Below, one piece after another: positions 54,086 through 62,737 of a DNA stretch of 64,000 nucleotides. A model generated the notes under the pieces. It was not told where the DNA came from. It saw only the letters and a program-made list of their open reading frames with translations, and made no database searches. The translations under genes and the position numbers were made by a program. The stretch lies in NCBI GenBank assembly GCA_013823135.1, contig PNLP01000031.1, positions 1 through 64,000 of the forward strand, written 5' to 3'. Each line of letters begins with the position of its first letter. Position 1 is the first letter of the stretch. Source of the DNA: Planctomycetaceae bacterium (lineage in GTDB: Bacteria > Planctomycetota > Planctomycetia > Gemmatales > Gemmataceae).

Positions 54086-55570
54086 TCACGCCAGGACATC
54101 GCGAAGCAGTTGTCCGCCAGGGACGATCGGAACCGGGCGGTTGGCACGATCAGTTAGCATCGTTTCGAGATCGTAGCCGAGCAAGTGATACGCGGTCGCC
54201 AGCACATCCTTCGGCGAAACCGGGCGATCCGCCACGGTGCCGCCGATGCTGTCCGTCTTTCCGATCACACGACCGCGTGCGATGCCGCCACCCGCCAGCA
54301 TCACCGAGTACGCCTGCGACCAGTGATCGCGGCCGCCACCCTTCGCGGAACTGATCTTCGGCGTTCGGCCGTGTTCGCTGAGCACCATCACGAGGGTTTC
54401 GTCGAGCATTCCACGCTGATCCAGGTCGGAAATCAGCCCCGAGAACCCACGGTCGAAGCCAGGCATCAGTTCGTTCCGCATTCGCGGGTAGTGCTCCCAG
54501 TGCGTATCCCAGCCGGAACCCGCCAGGCCGAACTCGTCCCAGAAGACCGTGGCGAACTTGCTGCCGGCTTCCACGAGTCGCCGGGCCGCGAGGCAACTCT
54601 GGCCGAACAGCATGTGCCCGTAGCTTTCGCGCGTCTTCGCCGACTCTCGTCGCACGTCGAGCGCCTGCCGTACTTTCTCGGAGCCGATGATCGAATACGC
54701 CAGTTCTCGGAATGGGTCTTCGGTGTCGATCTTGTCACGCGACCGCCGGGAATCTTCCATCTGGTCGAGGAGCGATTTGCGGCTGGTCACGCGGTCGAGC
54801 GTGATGTCCGCGGCCCCTTCCCCGCCGAGCGAAAAATACGCGTCCGGAGAGATGCCCGCGTAGGGTTCGTCGAACTCCACGGTGTTGGGGTTCAGCGTCT
54901 TGGTGATCTTGGCCGTGGCCTTGCCGTGGAAGTTCGTGAAGTGCGGGCTGAACTGCCGGCCCAGGAACGCGGGGTACGGACCTGCCCGCTGCACCTCGCC
55001 CGTGCGCTGACTGCTGAATGGGAACGGTAGCGCGATGTTATCGGGCACCGGCTTGCGGGCCGAGGCAGGTTTCGCTCGCTGTTCCAGGTGCGAGACGACC
55101 GAACCAATGAACGGCCAGTGTCGGGCGTCATGCGGGCTCAGTTCCATCGACACGTCGATGTTCTCGACGGATGTCGTGGCGTAGGCGACGCCGTGAATCG
55201 GGTACTTGTGCGTGACCGATCGAACCACGGTGACGTTATGCATCACCTTGCTGGTGTATGGCAGCAGTTCGCACACATCACAACCGGGGAGCGTGGACCT
55301 GATCCCCTTCAGTTCGCCTCGCACCTCGACAGGCGCATCGGGCTTCATATCGGCGAGTTCAAGCTGACTTGGGGAACCGTAGAGGAACAACAAGATGCAG
55401 GATTTCGCCCGGCCGAAGTGTGCGTCGTGCTTGGGCTGTTCCGTTGCAGCCGTGGCTTGCTGGCGAAGGAACGCAGGCAGCGTCATCCCCAGAGCCGCTC
55501 CGGCGCTGAGCAGATCGCGGCGGGTGATTCCGTTACACAGCGTTTTGCGATTACCTAAAACGCGGAGCAT
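54086..55570 (-). CDS. DUF1501 domain protein, Tat-exported (second copy)
   Basis: A 494-residue DUF1501 protein with a twin-arginine signal (GITRRDLLSAGAALGMTLPAF). Family blocks: SCILLFLYGSPSQLELADMKP, LPYTSKVMHNVTVVRSVTHKY, GWDTHWEHYPRMRNELMPGFDR, VMVLSEHGRTPKI and GRDHWSQAYSVMLAGGG. Compared with the 8826-10289 protein it has no adjacent DUF1549 gene, so it belongs to a stand-alone group. Predicted periplasmic; activity unproven. Confidence 0.93.
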   Translation of the reverse strand: MLRVLGNRKTLCNGITRRDLLSAGAALGMTLPAFLRQQATAATEQPKHDAHFGRAKSCILLFLYGSPSQLELADMKPDAPVEVRGELKGIRSTLPGCDVCELLPYTSKVMHNVTVVRSVTHKYPIHGVAYATTSVENIDVSMELSPHDARHWPFIGSVVSHLEQRAKPASARKPVPDNIALPFPFSSQRTGEVQRAGPYPAFLGRQFSPHFTNFHGKATAKITKTLNPNTVEFDEPYAGISPDAYFSLGGEGAADITLDRVTSRKSLLDQMEDSRRSRDKIDTEDPFRELAYSIIGSEKVRQALDVRRESAKTRESYGHMLFGQSCLAARRLVEAGSKFATVFWDEFGLAGSGWDTHWEHYPRMRNELMPGFDRGFSGLISDLDQRGMLDETLVMVLSEHGRTPKISSAKGGGRDHWSQAYSVMLAGGGIARGRVIGKTDSIGGTVADRPVSPKDVLATAYHLLGYDLETMLTDRANRPVPIVPGGQLLRDVLA

Positions 55571-55752
55571 TGGCAGCGGCTCCAGATCTATGCGGGCGAT
55601 CGCCCGGTGCGGGTGGGACAGTCAATCATCGCCGGGAACTCGCGACCATGCAAGAGATAATGCCGCCTCGGTGAGGGTCCGTGTCGGATGATTTCTCAAG
55701 GGATTTTCTGACTGACGTGGGAGTACAATCGCTTGCTCGCCGACGGGCGCGG

Positions 55753-55782
55753 TTGTGTCGGTCGCAGGGGGGCAAGTATAAT
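55753..55782 (+). promoter_or_regulatory. Sigma70-like promoter candidate upstream of the ECF sigma gene
   Basis: TTGTGT (55753-55758), 18 bp, then TATAAT (55777-55782). It lies about 100 bp before the sigma factor start, in the otherwise gene-free 55571-55884. Confidence 0.5.
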
Positions 55783-55884
55783 ACTCGTAAAAGAACTCGC
55801 ACTCTGAGCATTGAGTGAGCGAAAGGCACACGCTACACTCATCCTAACCACTTCGACCCACTCTCCTCCCCAGGGGCTGTGATC

Positions 55885-56730
55885 GTGGACCCGAATCCAT
55901 TCACCGCGGTAGACCGCGAGCTCCTGAAGCGGTGCCTTGGCCGCGCTCCTGGCTCGTGGAACGACTTCGTCGATCGCTTTCTCAGCCTGATCTACCACGT
56001 CATCGGGTATACGGCTCACCTTCGCAGCACCCACATCGGGCCGGAAGATGTGGAAGACATCGCCGCCGAGGTGCTCCTGAAGATCGTCGGGAACGACTTC
56101 CGTGTCTTGCGAGAGTTTCGCGGCCACTCCAGCCTGGCAACGTACCTCACGGTGGTCTCACGCCGGATCTGTATTCAGGAACTCGCACGCCGACAAAAGA
56201 ACCGCTCCGGGGCTGCGAAGCGGGACGACTTCGACGCCCCAGACACGGCCCCCGCGGCTCTCAAGGGCATGGAGAGCCTGGACGAAGTCGAACAGTTGCT
56301 CAAGTCGCTTTCTGGGAAAGAACGCGAAATCGTCCGACTGTACTACCTCGAAGGCCGAACCTACGAGGAAATCAGCACCGAAACCGAAGTGCCTGTCAAC
56401 ACGATCGGTGCAGTCCTTTCGCGTGCCCGGAAGAAACTCCGCGAATCGGCCGCCGCCCAGGAAGCGGCAAACCCTAAGAAGTCGCCACCTCGGTCGGGTG
56501 CTCACCCACGAAGCGGCGCGCTCCGCAAACCACCGCCCCAGCCGGTTTCCGACGAGGACGAAGACGCTCCCACTCCGGCTTCCAAACCCGCGATGCCACC
56601 GGTCACACCGCGGAGCGGGGCGGTTCGGAAGGTCGCCACTCCGCCGACGGCTGAAGCCGGCACACCCTCGAAACCGACCAAGCCTGTGAAACCCGTCAAA
56701 CCCGTACCTGAAGACGCTGACGACGAGTAA
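55885..56730 (+). CDS. ECF sigma factor with disordered C-terminal tail
   Basis: A 281-residue extracytoplasmic-function sigma factor. Region 2 is ...LIYHVIGYTAHL... DIAAEVLLKIVGNDFRVLREFRGHSSLATYL; region 4 is LKSLSGKEREIVRLYYLEGRTYEEISTETEV with the HTH NTIGAVLSRARKKL. After about residue 190 a Pro/Lys/Ala tail with repeated RSGA units and KPVKPVKPV doubles the usual size. GTG 55885 has AGGGG at 8 nt; GTG 55879 is too close. No anti-sigma gene is adjacent, so tail-mediated control is possible. Confidence 0.92.
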   Translation: MDPNPFTAVDRELLKRCLGRAPGSWNDFVDRFLSLIYHVIGYTAHLRSTHIGPEDVEDIAAEVLLKIVGNDFRVLREFRGHSSLATYLTVVSRRICIQELARRQKNRSGAAKRDDFDAPDTAPAALKGMESLDEVEQLLKSLSGKEREIVRLYYLEGRTYEEISTETEVPVNTIGAVLSRARKKLRESAAAQEAANPKKSPPRSGAHPRSGALRKPPPQPVSDEDEDAPTPASKPAMPPVTPRSGAVRKVATPPTAEAGTPSKPTKPVKPVKPVPEDADDE

Positions 56731-56757
56731 TGCGAGAGGCCCATCAACTCAACCAAG

Positions 56758-56784
56758 CAACAGGCACCCTTTGGGTGCCTGTTG
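56758..56784. terminator. 12-bp hairpin between the sigma gene and a convergent gene
   Basis: CAACAGGCACCC and its exact complement with loop TTT, 28 bp after the sigma factor stop and 5 bp before the end of the minus-strand gene. CTGTTC follows, so the T tract is weak. Confidence 0.65.
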
Positions 56785-56788
56785 CTGT

Positions 56789-57157
56789 TCACGATCCCAC
56801 GGCGAGCAACTGGTGACGTTGAGTTTCAAATCGCCTCTGTCTCGCGGCTGTTTGCAAGTCCTGAACGGCCGCACGGAGAACCGATAGCGCCAGGGACACC
56901 TCGACCGAACAGGCCCAACCGATGAGATCCGGGTCGGTCTGCCCCCAACCTAATCTTGGCGAACAACCCAGCCAGAAATCCCCCGCTTGGGGTGTCGCCT
57001 GTTCGTTGGCCATTTCCAGTTCCGCAGCATCGGCGATCGATCTCACGATTGCGACAATCACAGGCCCATCGCTCGTGCGAAAGACGATCCGCCGGACCGT
57101 CAACTTCACTTTCCGTTCCGTCGTCAACAGGCGATCTTGCCACTGAATCTGGATCAC
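56789..57157 (-). CDS. Hypothetical small protein
   Basis: A 122-residue protein if the GTG at 57157 is used, supported by AGGAG 8 nt upstream. An ATG at 57214 gives 19 more residues without a Shine-Dalgarno. The strand-rich start (IQIQWQDRLLTTERKVKLTVRRIVFRTSDGPVIVAI) leads into helices (EVSLALSVLRAAVQDLQTAARQ). No family recognised. It may be real because codon use is ordinary and the ribosome site is good, but it lacks other support. Confidence 0.5.
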   Translation of the reverse strand: MIQIQWQDRLLTTERKVKLTVRRIVFRTSDGPVIVAIVRSIADAAELEMANEQATPQAGDFWLGCSPRLGWGQTDPDLIGWACSVEVSLALSVLRAAVQDLQTAARQRRFETQRHQLLAVGS

Positions 57158-57484
57158 AATCCTCACTCCTGATCTGGGTTGCGAGCGGGTGATTCCACTC
57201 TTCTCTGCGTTCATCGAGCCGCCCCACTGTGTGACTGGCGGCGATGCAAACCGGCAGAACACCAATATTATCGACCATATTGATCAAAATTGTGATGAAT
57301 AACCAGATGGATTCGCTGAATTGGCCAAGACCTCCTCATAACTTTGTCAGATTGGCGTGAGACATCCGGGAGTCGAGTTCGATCCGACGACCATATGAGG
57401 GGATGTTGCTACAACGAGATTGCGAATACCGACCCGTGTCGCCCGACGGTGTCCAACCCCTGAACCGATCCGGAGCACGTTCAG
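57158..57484. other. 327-bp divergent intergenic stretch
   Basis: Promoter region for the small minus-strand gene and the FAD monooxygenase. Positions about 57260-57310 are AT-rich (ATATTGATCAAAATTGTGAT). Nothing else is seen. Confidence 0.45.
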
Positions 57485-58750
57485 ATGTCTGAAGCAAACG
57501 AGACCGATACCGTCGTCTCTGTTCAGGAGACACGCTGCTGCATCGTGGGCGGCGGTCCATCTGGGGCGGTTCTGGCGTTGCTCCTGGCTCGAGCGGGGGT
57601 CGCCGTGACGCTCCTCGAATCGCACGCCGACTTCGACCGCGACTTCCGAGGCGATACGGTTCACCCCTCGACTCTCGAACTCCTCGCACAGATCGGATTG
57701 TCCGAACGACTCCATGCCATTCCGCACGGCAAGATTCGCCACATGATGTTGAAGACCAGGGAGCGAACTTACACCATCGCCGACCTGAGTAGGCTCTCCA
57801 CGCCGTTCCCGTATGTGCTGACGTGCCCACAAGTCAAGTTGCTGGAACTGCTCACCGAGGAGGCCAAGCGATACCCGAACTTCCGGCTCGTGATGCAGGC
57901 CAACGTCCAGCGGCTGGTGGAGACCGACGGAGCGATTCGCGGCGTGCGTTACCGCGACCAGGCGAACCAGTGGCACGAAGTGCGAGCGCAACTCACGGTC
58001 GCCGCCGACGGCCGGTTCTCGAAGATCCGCCACCTCGCCGGGTTTGAGCCGGTGAAGACATCGCCGCCGATGGATGTGGTCTGGTTGCGGCTGCCGAAGA
58101 AACCCACAGATGCGTCCGACAACGCCGAGATCTACGTCGGCGGGGGTCGGTTCGCGGTCATCCTCGACCGGGGCGACCAGTGGCAACTGGGTTACGCCAT
58201 CCTCAAAGGTGGATTCGCGGCACTCAAAGCCGCCGGCATCGAGGCGCTGCGCCAGGGGATCGCGGAACAGGTGCCGTGGCTGGCCGACCGCGTGGATAAC
58301 ATTCACGACTGGAAGGACGTGACGGTTCTCAACGTGGAGTCGAGCCGGGTGCCGGTGTGGCACAAGCCTGGCCTGTTGTTGATCGGTGACGCGGCACACG
58401 TCATGTCGCCCGTTGGGGGCGTGGGTATCAACGTGGCAATTCAGGATTCCATCGCAACGGCGAACCTGCTGACGGAACCGCTTCTGCGTGGAACAGTGAC
58501 CGACGCGGATCTGGCAAGCGTTCAGAAGTTGCGAGAGCCAGGGGTCAAGGCGGTTCAGAAGCTCCAGAGCACGTTGCAAGACCGCATCGCGAGGCCAGGG
58601 CTGACGGGGAATGAGTTCAACTTGCCGTGGTTCATGCGGTTGGTTCTGGCAACGCCTATCCTGCGGAACATCCCCGCGAAGATGATGGCATTTGGCCCGC
58701 ACCGTGTGCGGTACAAAGAGGCGAAGACTGTGGCCGCCGCACCTCGTTGA
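57485..58750 (+). CDS. FAD-dependent monooxygenase (FAD_binding_3, UbiH/PHBH-like)
   Basis: A 421-residue flavoprotein. The dinucleotide site is CCIVGGGPSGAVLALLLARAGV near residue 17, and the second FAD contact LLLIGDAAHVMSPVGGVGINVAIQD is in the C-terminal half. A hydroxylase region between them includes TVHPSTLELLAQIGL. This is the para-hydroxybenzoate hydroxylase/2-polyprenylphenol group; likely a ring hydroxylase using NADPH. No partner genes lie near it. Confidence 0.92.
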   Translation: MSEANETDTVVSVQETRCCIVGGGPSGAVLALLLARAGVAVTLLESHADFDRDFRGDTVHPSTLELLAQIGLSERLHAIPHGKIRHMMLKTRERTYTIADLSRLSTPFPYVLTCPQVKLLELLTEEAKRYPNFRLVMQANVQRLVETDGAIRGVRYRDQANQWHEVRAQLTVAADGRFSKIRHLAGFEPVKTSPPMDVVWLRLPKKPTDASDNAEIYVGGGRFAVILDRGDQWQLGYAILKGGFAALKAAGIEALRQGIAEQVPWLADRVDNIHDWKDVTVLNVESSRVPVWHKPGLLLIGDAAHVMSPVGGVGINVAIQDSIATANLLTEPLLRGTVTDADLASVQKLREPGVKAVQKLQSTLQDRIARPGLTGNEFNLPWFMRLVLATPILRNIPAKMMAFGPHRVRYKEAKTVAAAPR

Positions 58751-59005
58751 GCGAATAAAGCCGCAAAGCCGCGCAAGCCGTTGCCCTGTCGTCGTTCCTC
58801 TTTCGCAGGGGGTAATTTGTGACGTGGAGTGTGCGGACCGTGGGTGAGGAATACCCCCATCCGCGCACCTTACCGCATCAAATCGTCCTGCGTCTTTCGC
58901 CGGGTCGGATTGCGGGGTTGGGGAACAGCCGCTATACCGCCGGCCGGGGGACATCACATCTCTGCGCTGTCAGGGGATGACGCGCCCAGTTGGGGGTAGG
59001 AAGCC

Positions 59006-59914
59006 GTGTCGCAAAAGCGATTCGAACAGGATTTGGGTGCGGAGCACGAACAGAACCTGAACGCTCTGGTGATGACGGAACTCGCACGCACGAGTTCGGA
59101 GTCGGCAGTTCACAAAACACCGCCGAAACACGAAGATGAGCAAGTGTCGGTGTTCTGGCGGGTGTTCGGCGGCACCCTCCTGAGCATGGTCGCGATCGGT
59201 GTTTTCACGCTCTACAACAGCATTTCCTCAAGCATCGCAGAACTGCGCAGCGAACTGAGCCGCGAGCGAGAAGCACGCTCGGAACTCGTCAAAAAGGATG
59301 AATTCAACACCCGCACGAGCAGCCAGTATGAGCGGCTTCGTTCGTTTGAGGGGTTGCGAGCGGAACACGAGGGGATGAAGGAGCGACTAAACTCGGCGTC
59401 GGCAACGGTTGATGCTTTGAAAAAAGACACTGGCCTGAATATGGATGCGCTCAAAAAGGATGTCGTGGTCGCAGTCGATGCGGTCAAGAAGGACGCCGCC
59501 ACAATCGAGGTTCTCAAGGAGAAGATTGTCGCTCTCGAGTTGCTCAAAAAGGATCTGGTGGGTTTGGAAATCCTCAAGGAAAAGCTCACGACTGCGGCTG
59601 CGGAACTGAAACTCGTGCGCGAAGACTTGGGGAAGACTCAGCAGGAACAGGAACGGAACCGGATCGCCGATCTTGAGCGGAAGACGAGCCGCGACGTTCA
59701 GGCGAAGCACGTCGAGGACTCGTTGAAGGAACTGCAACGAGGGTTGCAAGATTGTCGCGAAAAACTCGCTCGCCTGGAAGGTCTGCGGGGCACCGGTAAC
59801 AGCGCGGAGACCACACCGACTCCCGCTCGCTCCACACCAGCCGATACGAAGGGACCGGGCGACCAGGGCACCGGAAGCAAACCGGGTGCGGGCGAGAAAC
59901 CGGGCGGGATGTGA
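59006..59914 (+). CDS. Membrane-anchored coiled-coil protein
   Basis: A 302-residue protein starting GTG. One membrane helix (GGTLLSMVAIGVFTLYNSI, about 55-73) is followed by about 190 residues of charged coiled coil (SSIAELRSELSREREARSELVKK ... ALKKDTGLNMDALKKDVVVAVDAVKKD ... LEILKEKLTTAAAELKLVREDLGKTQQEQE). It contains LKKD/LKEK heptad-like repeats and ends in a Gly/Thr/Pro tail. A structural or scaffold protein of unknown partner. Confidence 0.78.
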   Translation: MSQKRFEQDLGAEHEQNLNALVMTELARTSSESAVHKTPPKHEDEQVSVFWRVFGGTLLSMVAIGVFTLYNSISSSIAELRSELSREREARSELVKKDEFNTRTSSQYERLRSFEGLRAEHEGMKERLNSASATVDALKKDTGLNMDALKKDVVVAVDAVKKDAATIEVLKEKIVALELLKKDLVGLEILKEKLTTAAAELKLVREDLGKTQQEQERNRIADLERKTSRDVQAKHVEDSLKELQRGLQDCREKLARLEGLRGTGNSAETTPTPARSTPADTKGPGDQGTGSKPGAGEKPGGM

Positions 59915-59981
59915 TTGCGAGGGGTAAACGGGGGCAGTAGCCCCTGTTTCCGTTCCCGGCCTGCGGCTACAATCATCTGTT

Positions 59982-60827
59982 ATGGAACGTCTCAACAAAT
60001 TTCTCGCCCATGCGGGCGTCGGCTCTCGCCGGTTCTGCGACACACTCATCGCCTCCGGGCGTGTGAAAGTCGATGGCGTCCGCGTCGTCGACCTTGGGCT
60101 GAAGATCGACCCCGTTGCACACCAGGTCGCGGTCGACGACCAACCCGTGAAGGCCGAGAAACTCGTCTACTGGGCTGTCAATAAGCCCGTTGGCCACATC
60201 TGCACGAACGACGACCCGGCAGGGCGGCCGCGGGCCATCGACTTACTTCCGCACGTCGAACAGCGGGTGTACACCGTCGGCCGCCTCGACGAAGGCAGCG
60301 AGGGTCTTTTGCTGATGACCAACGACGGCGACCTCGCCATGTCGTTGATGCACCCGCGGTACGGCATCCCCAAGATGTACTTCGTGCTCGTCGCCGGGAA
60401 GCCGGGTCCGGACGATCTTCAGAAGTTGCTCGACGGCGTTTGGCTGAGCGACGGCAAGGTCAAGGCCCGCAGCGTGAAGCGACTGAAGGCACAGGGGAAT
60501 AGTACCTGGCTGCGTGTCGTCCTCACGGAAGGAAAGAACCGCGAGATTCGCCGGATGCTCGCAAAGCTCGGGCACAAGGTGATGAAACTCCGCCGCGTGG
60601 CGATCGGGCCGATCAAGCTCGACAAGCTGCCGAAGGGGAAAGCTCGCCGCATCAACGAAACCGAAATGGTAGACCTGCGAAAGTTCGTCGCGAGTTCCAA
60701 GGAAAAGATCGAGAAGGCTCGCCTTCGCATCAACGAAAAGCGACCCGACCAGGCTGGAACGCCACCGCGAAAACCGCCATTCGACCGTCGAAGACCAGAC
60801 AGGACCGAAGGCCGAGACGACAGTTGA
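59982..60827 (+). CDS. RluB/RsuA-family rRNA pseudouridine synthase
   Basis: A 281-residue enzyme. The S4 RNA-binding domain MERLNKFLAHAGVGSRRFCDTLI is followed by the catalytic VGRLDEGSEGLLLMTNDGDLAMSLMHP (Asp in GRLDEGSEG). The C terminus is a basic tail. Expected to modify 23S or 16S rRNA. Sits 61 bp before the PyrK-like gene. Confidence 0.93.
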   Translation: MERLNKFLAHAGVGSRRFCDTLIASGRVKVDGVRVVDLGLKIDPVAHQVAVDDQPVKAEKLVYWAVNKPVGHICTNDDPAGRPRAIDLLPHVEQRVYTVGRLDEGSEGLLLMTNDGDLAMSLMHPRYGIPKMYFVLVAGKPGPDDLQKLLDGVWLSDGKVKARSVKRLKAQGNSTWLRVVLTEGKNREIRRMLAKLGHKVMKLRRVAIGPIKLDKLPKGKARRINETEMVDLRKFVASSKEKIEKARLRINEKRPDQAGTPPRKPPFDRRRPDRTEGRDDS

Positions 60828-60888
60828 ACTCCTTGGGTTCGCCTTCTCTCGGTTTCAATCGTGCGGCTTTTTGCTCTCTGGGTTTTCC

Positions 60889-61710
60889 ATGTTCCATCGC
60901 ACCGCTCGCGTTATCGAACACGTCAAGCTCGCCGAACGCACGCACCGCGTTCGGCTCGAATGCCCTGAGATCGCCGCTGCCATTCGGCCAGGGCAGTTTG
61001 TCATGCTCCGACTTCCGGGCACCACTGACCCACTCCTCGGTCGGCCGTTCGCGCTCTACGACACCGTGCTCGACGCCTCGAACAAACCCATCGGCCTCGA
61101 CGTGGTTTATCTCGTCGTCGGGAAGATGACGGGTCGGTTGCAGTCCGTCGAAGCGGGCAAATCGCTGGAAGTCTGGGGTCCGCTCGGCAAGCCGTTCCTC
61201 GACGTGGGGACGCCGGAACAGGTGACGTTCGTCGCCGGCGGGATCGGGCAGACGCCGTTCCTGGCGTTCGCCCGCGAACTCCTCGGCACCCGCGGCTTCG
61301 GTGGCGACGCACCCCGAAAACGCACCGATACGGTTTCCCTCTACTACGGCGTTCGCTCGGCTTCGCTTGCTGCTGGGGTCGATGACTTCCGCGCGGCGGG
61401 AGTGGAAGTTCACCTCGCGAGCGACGACGGCAGCATTGGAACGAAGGGCTTCGTCACGCAGTTGCTCGCATCGCACGGCAAGACCGGGCCGTTGGTGGGT
61501 TGCGGACCCGAGCCGATGCTGCATGCGCTGGCAAAGGTAGCCAGTGCGTGGGGGGTGTCGTGTCAGGTGTCGTTGGAAACGCCGATGGCGTGCGGCGTGG
61601 GGATTTGCTTCAGTTGCGTCGCGAAGGTGAACACGCCGGATGGCTGGGATTACAAGCGGGTCTGTATGGATGGCCCGGCGTTCGACGCCTCGCAGCTTGT
61701 CTGGGGATAA
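60889..61710 (+). CDS. Dihydroorotate dehydrogenase electron transfer subunit-like (PyrK)
   Basis: A 273-residue ferredoxin reductase-type protein. FAD site RPFALYDTVL after LLG; NAD site VTFVAGGIGQTPFLAFARELLG; and a C-terminal 2Fe-2S cluster with MACGVGICFSCVAKVNTPDGWDYKRVC. These match PyrK, which passes electrons from pyrD to NAD. No pyrD is in the window, and related oxidoreductases share this fold, so the symbol is left blank. Confidence 0.85.
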   Translation: MFHRTARVIEHVKLAERTHRVRLECPEIAAAIRPGQFVMLRLPGTTDPLLGRPFALYDTVLDASNKPIGLDVVYLVVGKMTGRLQSVEAGKSLEVWGPLGKPFLDVGTPEQVTFVAGGIGQTPFLAFARELLGTRGFGGDAPRKRTDTVSLYYGVRSASLAAGVDDFRAAGVEVHLASDDGSIGTKGFVTQLLASHGKTGPLVGCGPEPMLHALAKVASAWGVSCQVSLETPMACGVGICFSCVAKVNTPDGWDYKRVCMDGPAFDASQLVWG

Positions 61711-61734
61711 CGTCCTACACACCTTTCCTGACAG

Positions 61735-61753
61735 GGGCACACGGTGTGTGCCC
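61735..61753. terminator. 8-bp hairpin after the PyrK-like gene
   Basis: GGGCACAC and GTGTGCCC pair around a 3-nt loop. It lies between the PyrK-like gene and the end of the convergent arsR gene. Confidence 0.5.
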
Positions 61754-61771
61754 ATACCGCTAGAAAGCAAG

Positions 61772-62137
61772 TCAGTTCGAGGCCTTTCGCTTGGACTTCG
61801 CCTTACCGTTGGTGGGTTCGTCTGAAGCTCGGATCACCACGCGGAATGGCCCGACGTTCAGGGTACCAAGCGACTCGACTCCATCGCCCGAAGTGAACAC
61901 ATCCGGGCGAAAGCGATAAACCACGCGCCGACCATCCTTCTCGTCTTCGAGAATCCCCGCCGTCCGCATGACCCCGAGGTGGTGGGACATGTTGACCATC
62001 GGCGTGCCGACCAGTTCGGCGAGTTGGCTGACGTGATGGGGACCGCGTGTGAGGTGGTAAACGATTCGTAGCCGGGTGGGTTCAGCAAGGGCAGCGAGAA
62101 CCACGGCCGCCCTTCGGGCGTCGGCGAACTGCATCAT
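61772..62137 (-). CDS. ArsR-family winged-helix regulator
   Basis: A 121-residue regulator with a single winged helix: LAALAEPTRLRIVYHLTRGPHHVSQLAELVGTPMVNMSHHLGVMRTAGILEDEKDGRRVVYRF. The usual metal-binding cysteines of arsenic or metal sensors are absent, so its signal is unknown. A basic tail (KAKSKRKASN) follows. Confidence 0.92.
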   Translation of the reverse strand: MMQFADARRAAVVLAALAEPTRLRIVYHLTRGPHHVSQLAELVGTPMVNMSHHLGVMRTAGILEDEKDGRRVVYRFRPDVFTSGDGVESLGTLNVGPFRVVIRASDEPTNGKAKSKRKASN

Positions 62138-62337
62138 TGTTCATCACCTGTACAGAACGGCTGGGTAGGCGTTGGGCAGCAGAAACGAGTCGTTAGTTTA
62201 CCGGAATAGGCACATCAGCGTCTCATGAATTCTGGTGATTCTTGAAGGGCTGAGACTGTGTAGAGAGCGAAAGATCGGAATATCGTGACCGACCTGCCAA
62301 CGGTCTGGAAATCTGAAGGTTTGGTGAAGGGAATGAG

Positions 62338-62411
62338 AGCCGGTGGCGGGTTTCGCACCCGCATGATCCGAGGTACGAGCTCGGTGCCTTTCTGGGTCGC
62401 GCCACACCGGC
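62338..62411 (-). tRNA. tRNA-Thr(CGT)-like gene, possibly degenerate
   Basis: Acceptor GCCGGTG/CACCGGC is 7 bp, the anticodon arm CCGAG-CTCGTAC-CTCGG reads CGT (Thr), and the T arm GCGGG/CCCGC is complete. The D arm is abnormal: only two pairs fit and no GG pair appears in the loop. The T-loop has G where T is expected at position 55 (TGCGAAA). CCA is not encoded. A diverged or decayed tRNA. Confidence 0.5.
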
Positions 62412-62416
62412 GATTC

Positions 62417-62501
62417 ACGTTTCGTGTTTCGCGTTCAATGTTTCTCGTTCAAAGAAGCGCCAGGCTGAAACTCGAAACTTGGAACGCGAAACTCGAAACG
62501 T
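62417..62501. repeat. Imperfect inverted repeat between the tRNA-Thr-like and tRNA-His genes
   Basis: Left 62417-62450 and right 62467-62501 pair at about 29 of 34 positions, with cores CGTTTCG and GTTTCGCGTTC. The 16-nt loop is AAAGAAGCGCCAGGCT. It is rich in GTTTC/GAAAC words. Confidence 0.55.
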
Positions 62502-62509
62502 CGAGGAGG

Positions 62510-62583
62510 GCGGCGCGGGGGGAATCGAACCCCTCACCTCGGCTTTCACAGAGCCGCGTGCGAACCACTACACCACATGCCGC
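62510..62583 (-). tRNA. tRNA-His (anticodon GTG)
   Basis: Anticodon arm CGGCT-CTGTGAA-AGCCG gives GTG. The extra G at -1 opposite C73, diagnostic of tRNA-His, is present. The D arm has the GG pair. The acceptor CGGCATG/CGCGCCG has an A-C mismatch and a T-G wobble, and the T stem has one A-C mismatch. CCA is not encoded. Confidence 0.75.
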
Positions 62584-62608
62584 ATCGAACCCAACCGGGT
62601 GGTTGGAG

Positions 62609-62650
62609 TGATCCCGGGCGGACTCGAACCGCCGATCTCCTCCGTGTCAG
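62609..62650 (-). tRNA. tRNA-Val 3' half (anticodon loop to acceptor end)
   Basis: From CTGACAC (GAC anticodon) through stem GGAGG, T arm GGCGG-TTCGAGT-CCGCC and acceptor 3' strand CGGGATC. The 5' half of the gene is absent: the sequence before the anticodon loop (CCTAT) does not pair fully and no GATCCCG acceptor lies upstream. Typical att site left by an integrase. Confidence 0.75.
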
Positions 62651-62713
62651 ATAGGAACCCAGACCTATAAACATCCTTGTTTTATAGTCGATTGTTAATT
62701 CTAGGATTCCAAA

Positions 62714-62737
62714 AGTCCTAGAAATCGTCCTAGAAAT
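62714..62737 (-). repeat. 12-bp repeat pair, left of the integrase
   Basis: AGTCCTAGAAAT at 62714-62725 and GTCCTAGAAAT at 62727-62737, with a related TTCTAGGA at 62699-62706. They are inverted relative to the copies at 63942-63967 and reach the integrase stop codon. Confidence 0.6.

Noticed and set aside
53731..54147. Minus-strand frame with GEAPAEPQANGSAGASPSQ
   Set aside because: It is the translation of the family C palindrome; such peptides are common artefacts in planctomycete annotation.
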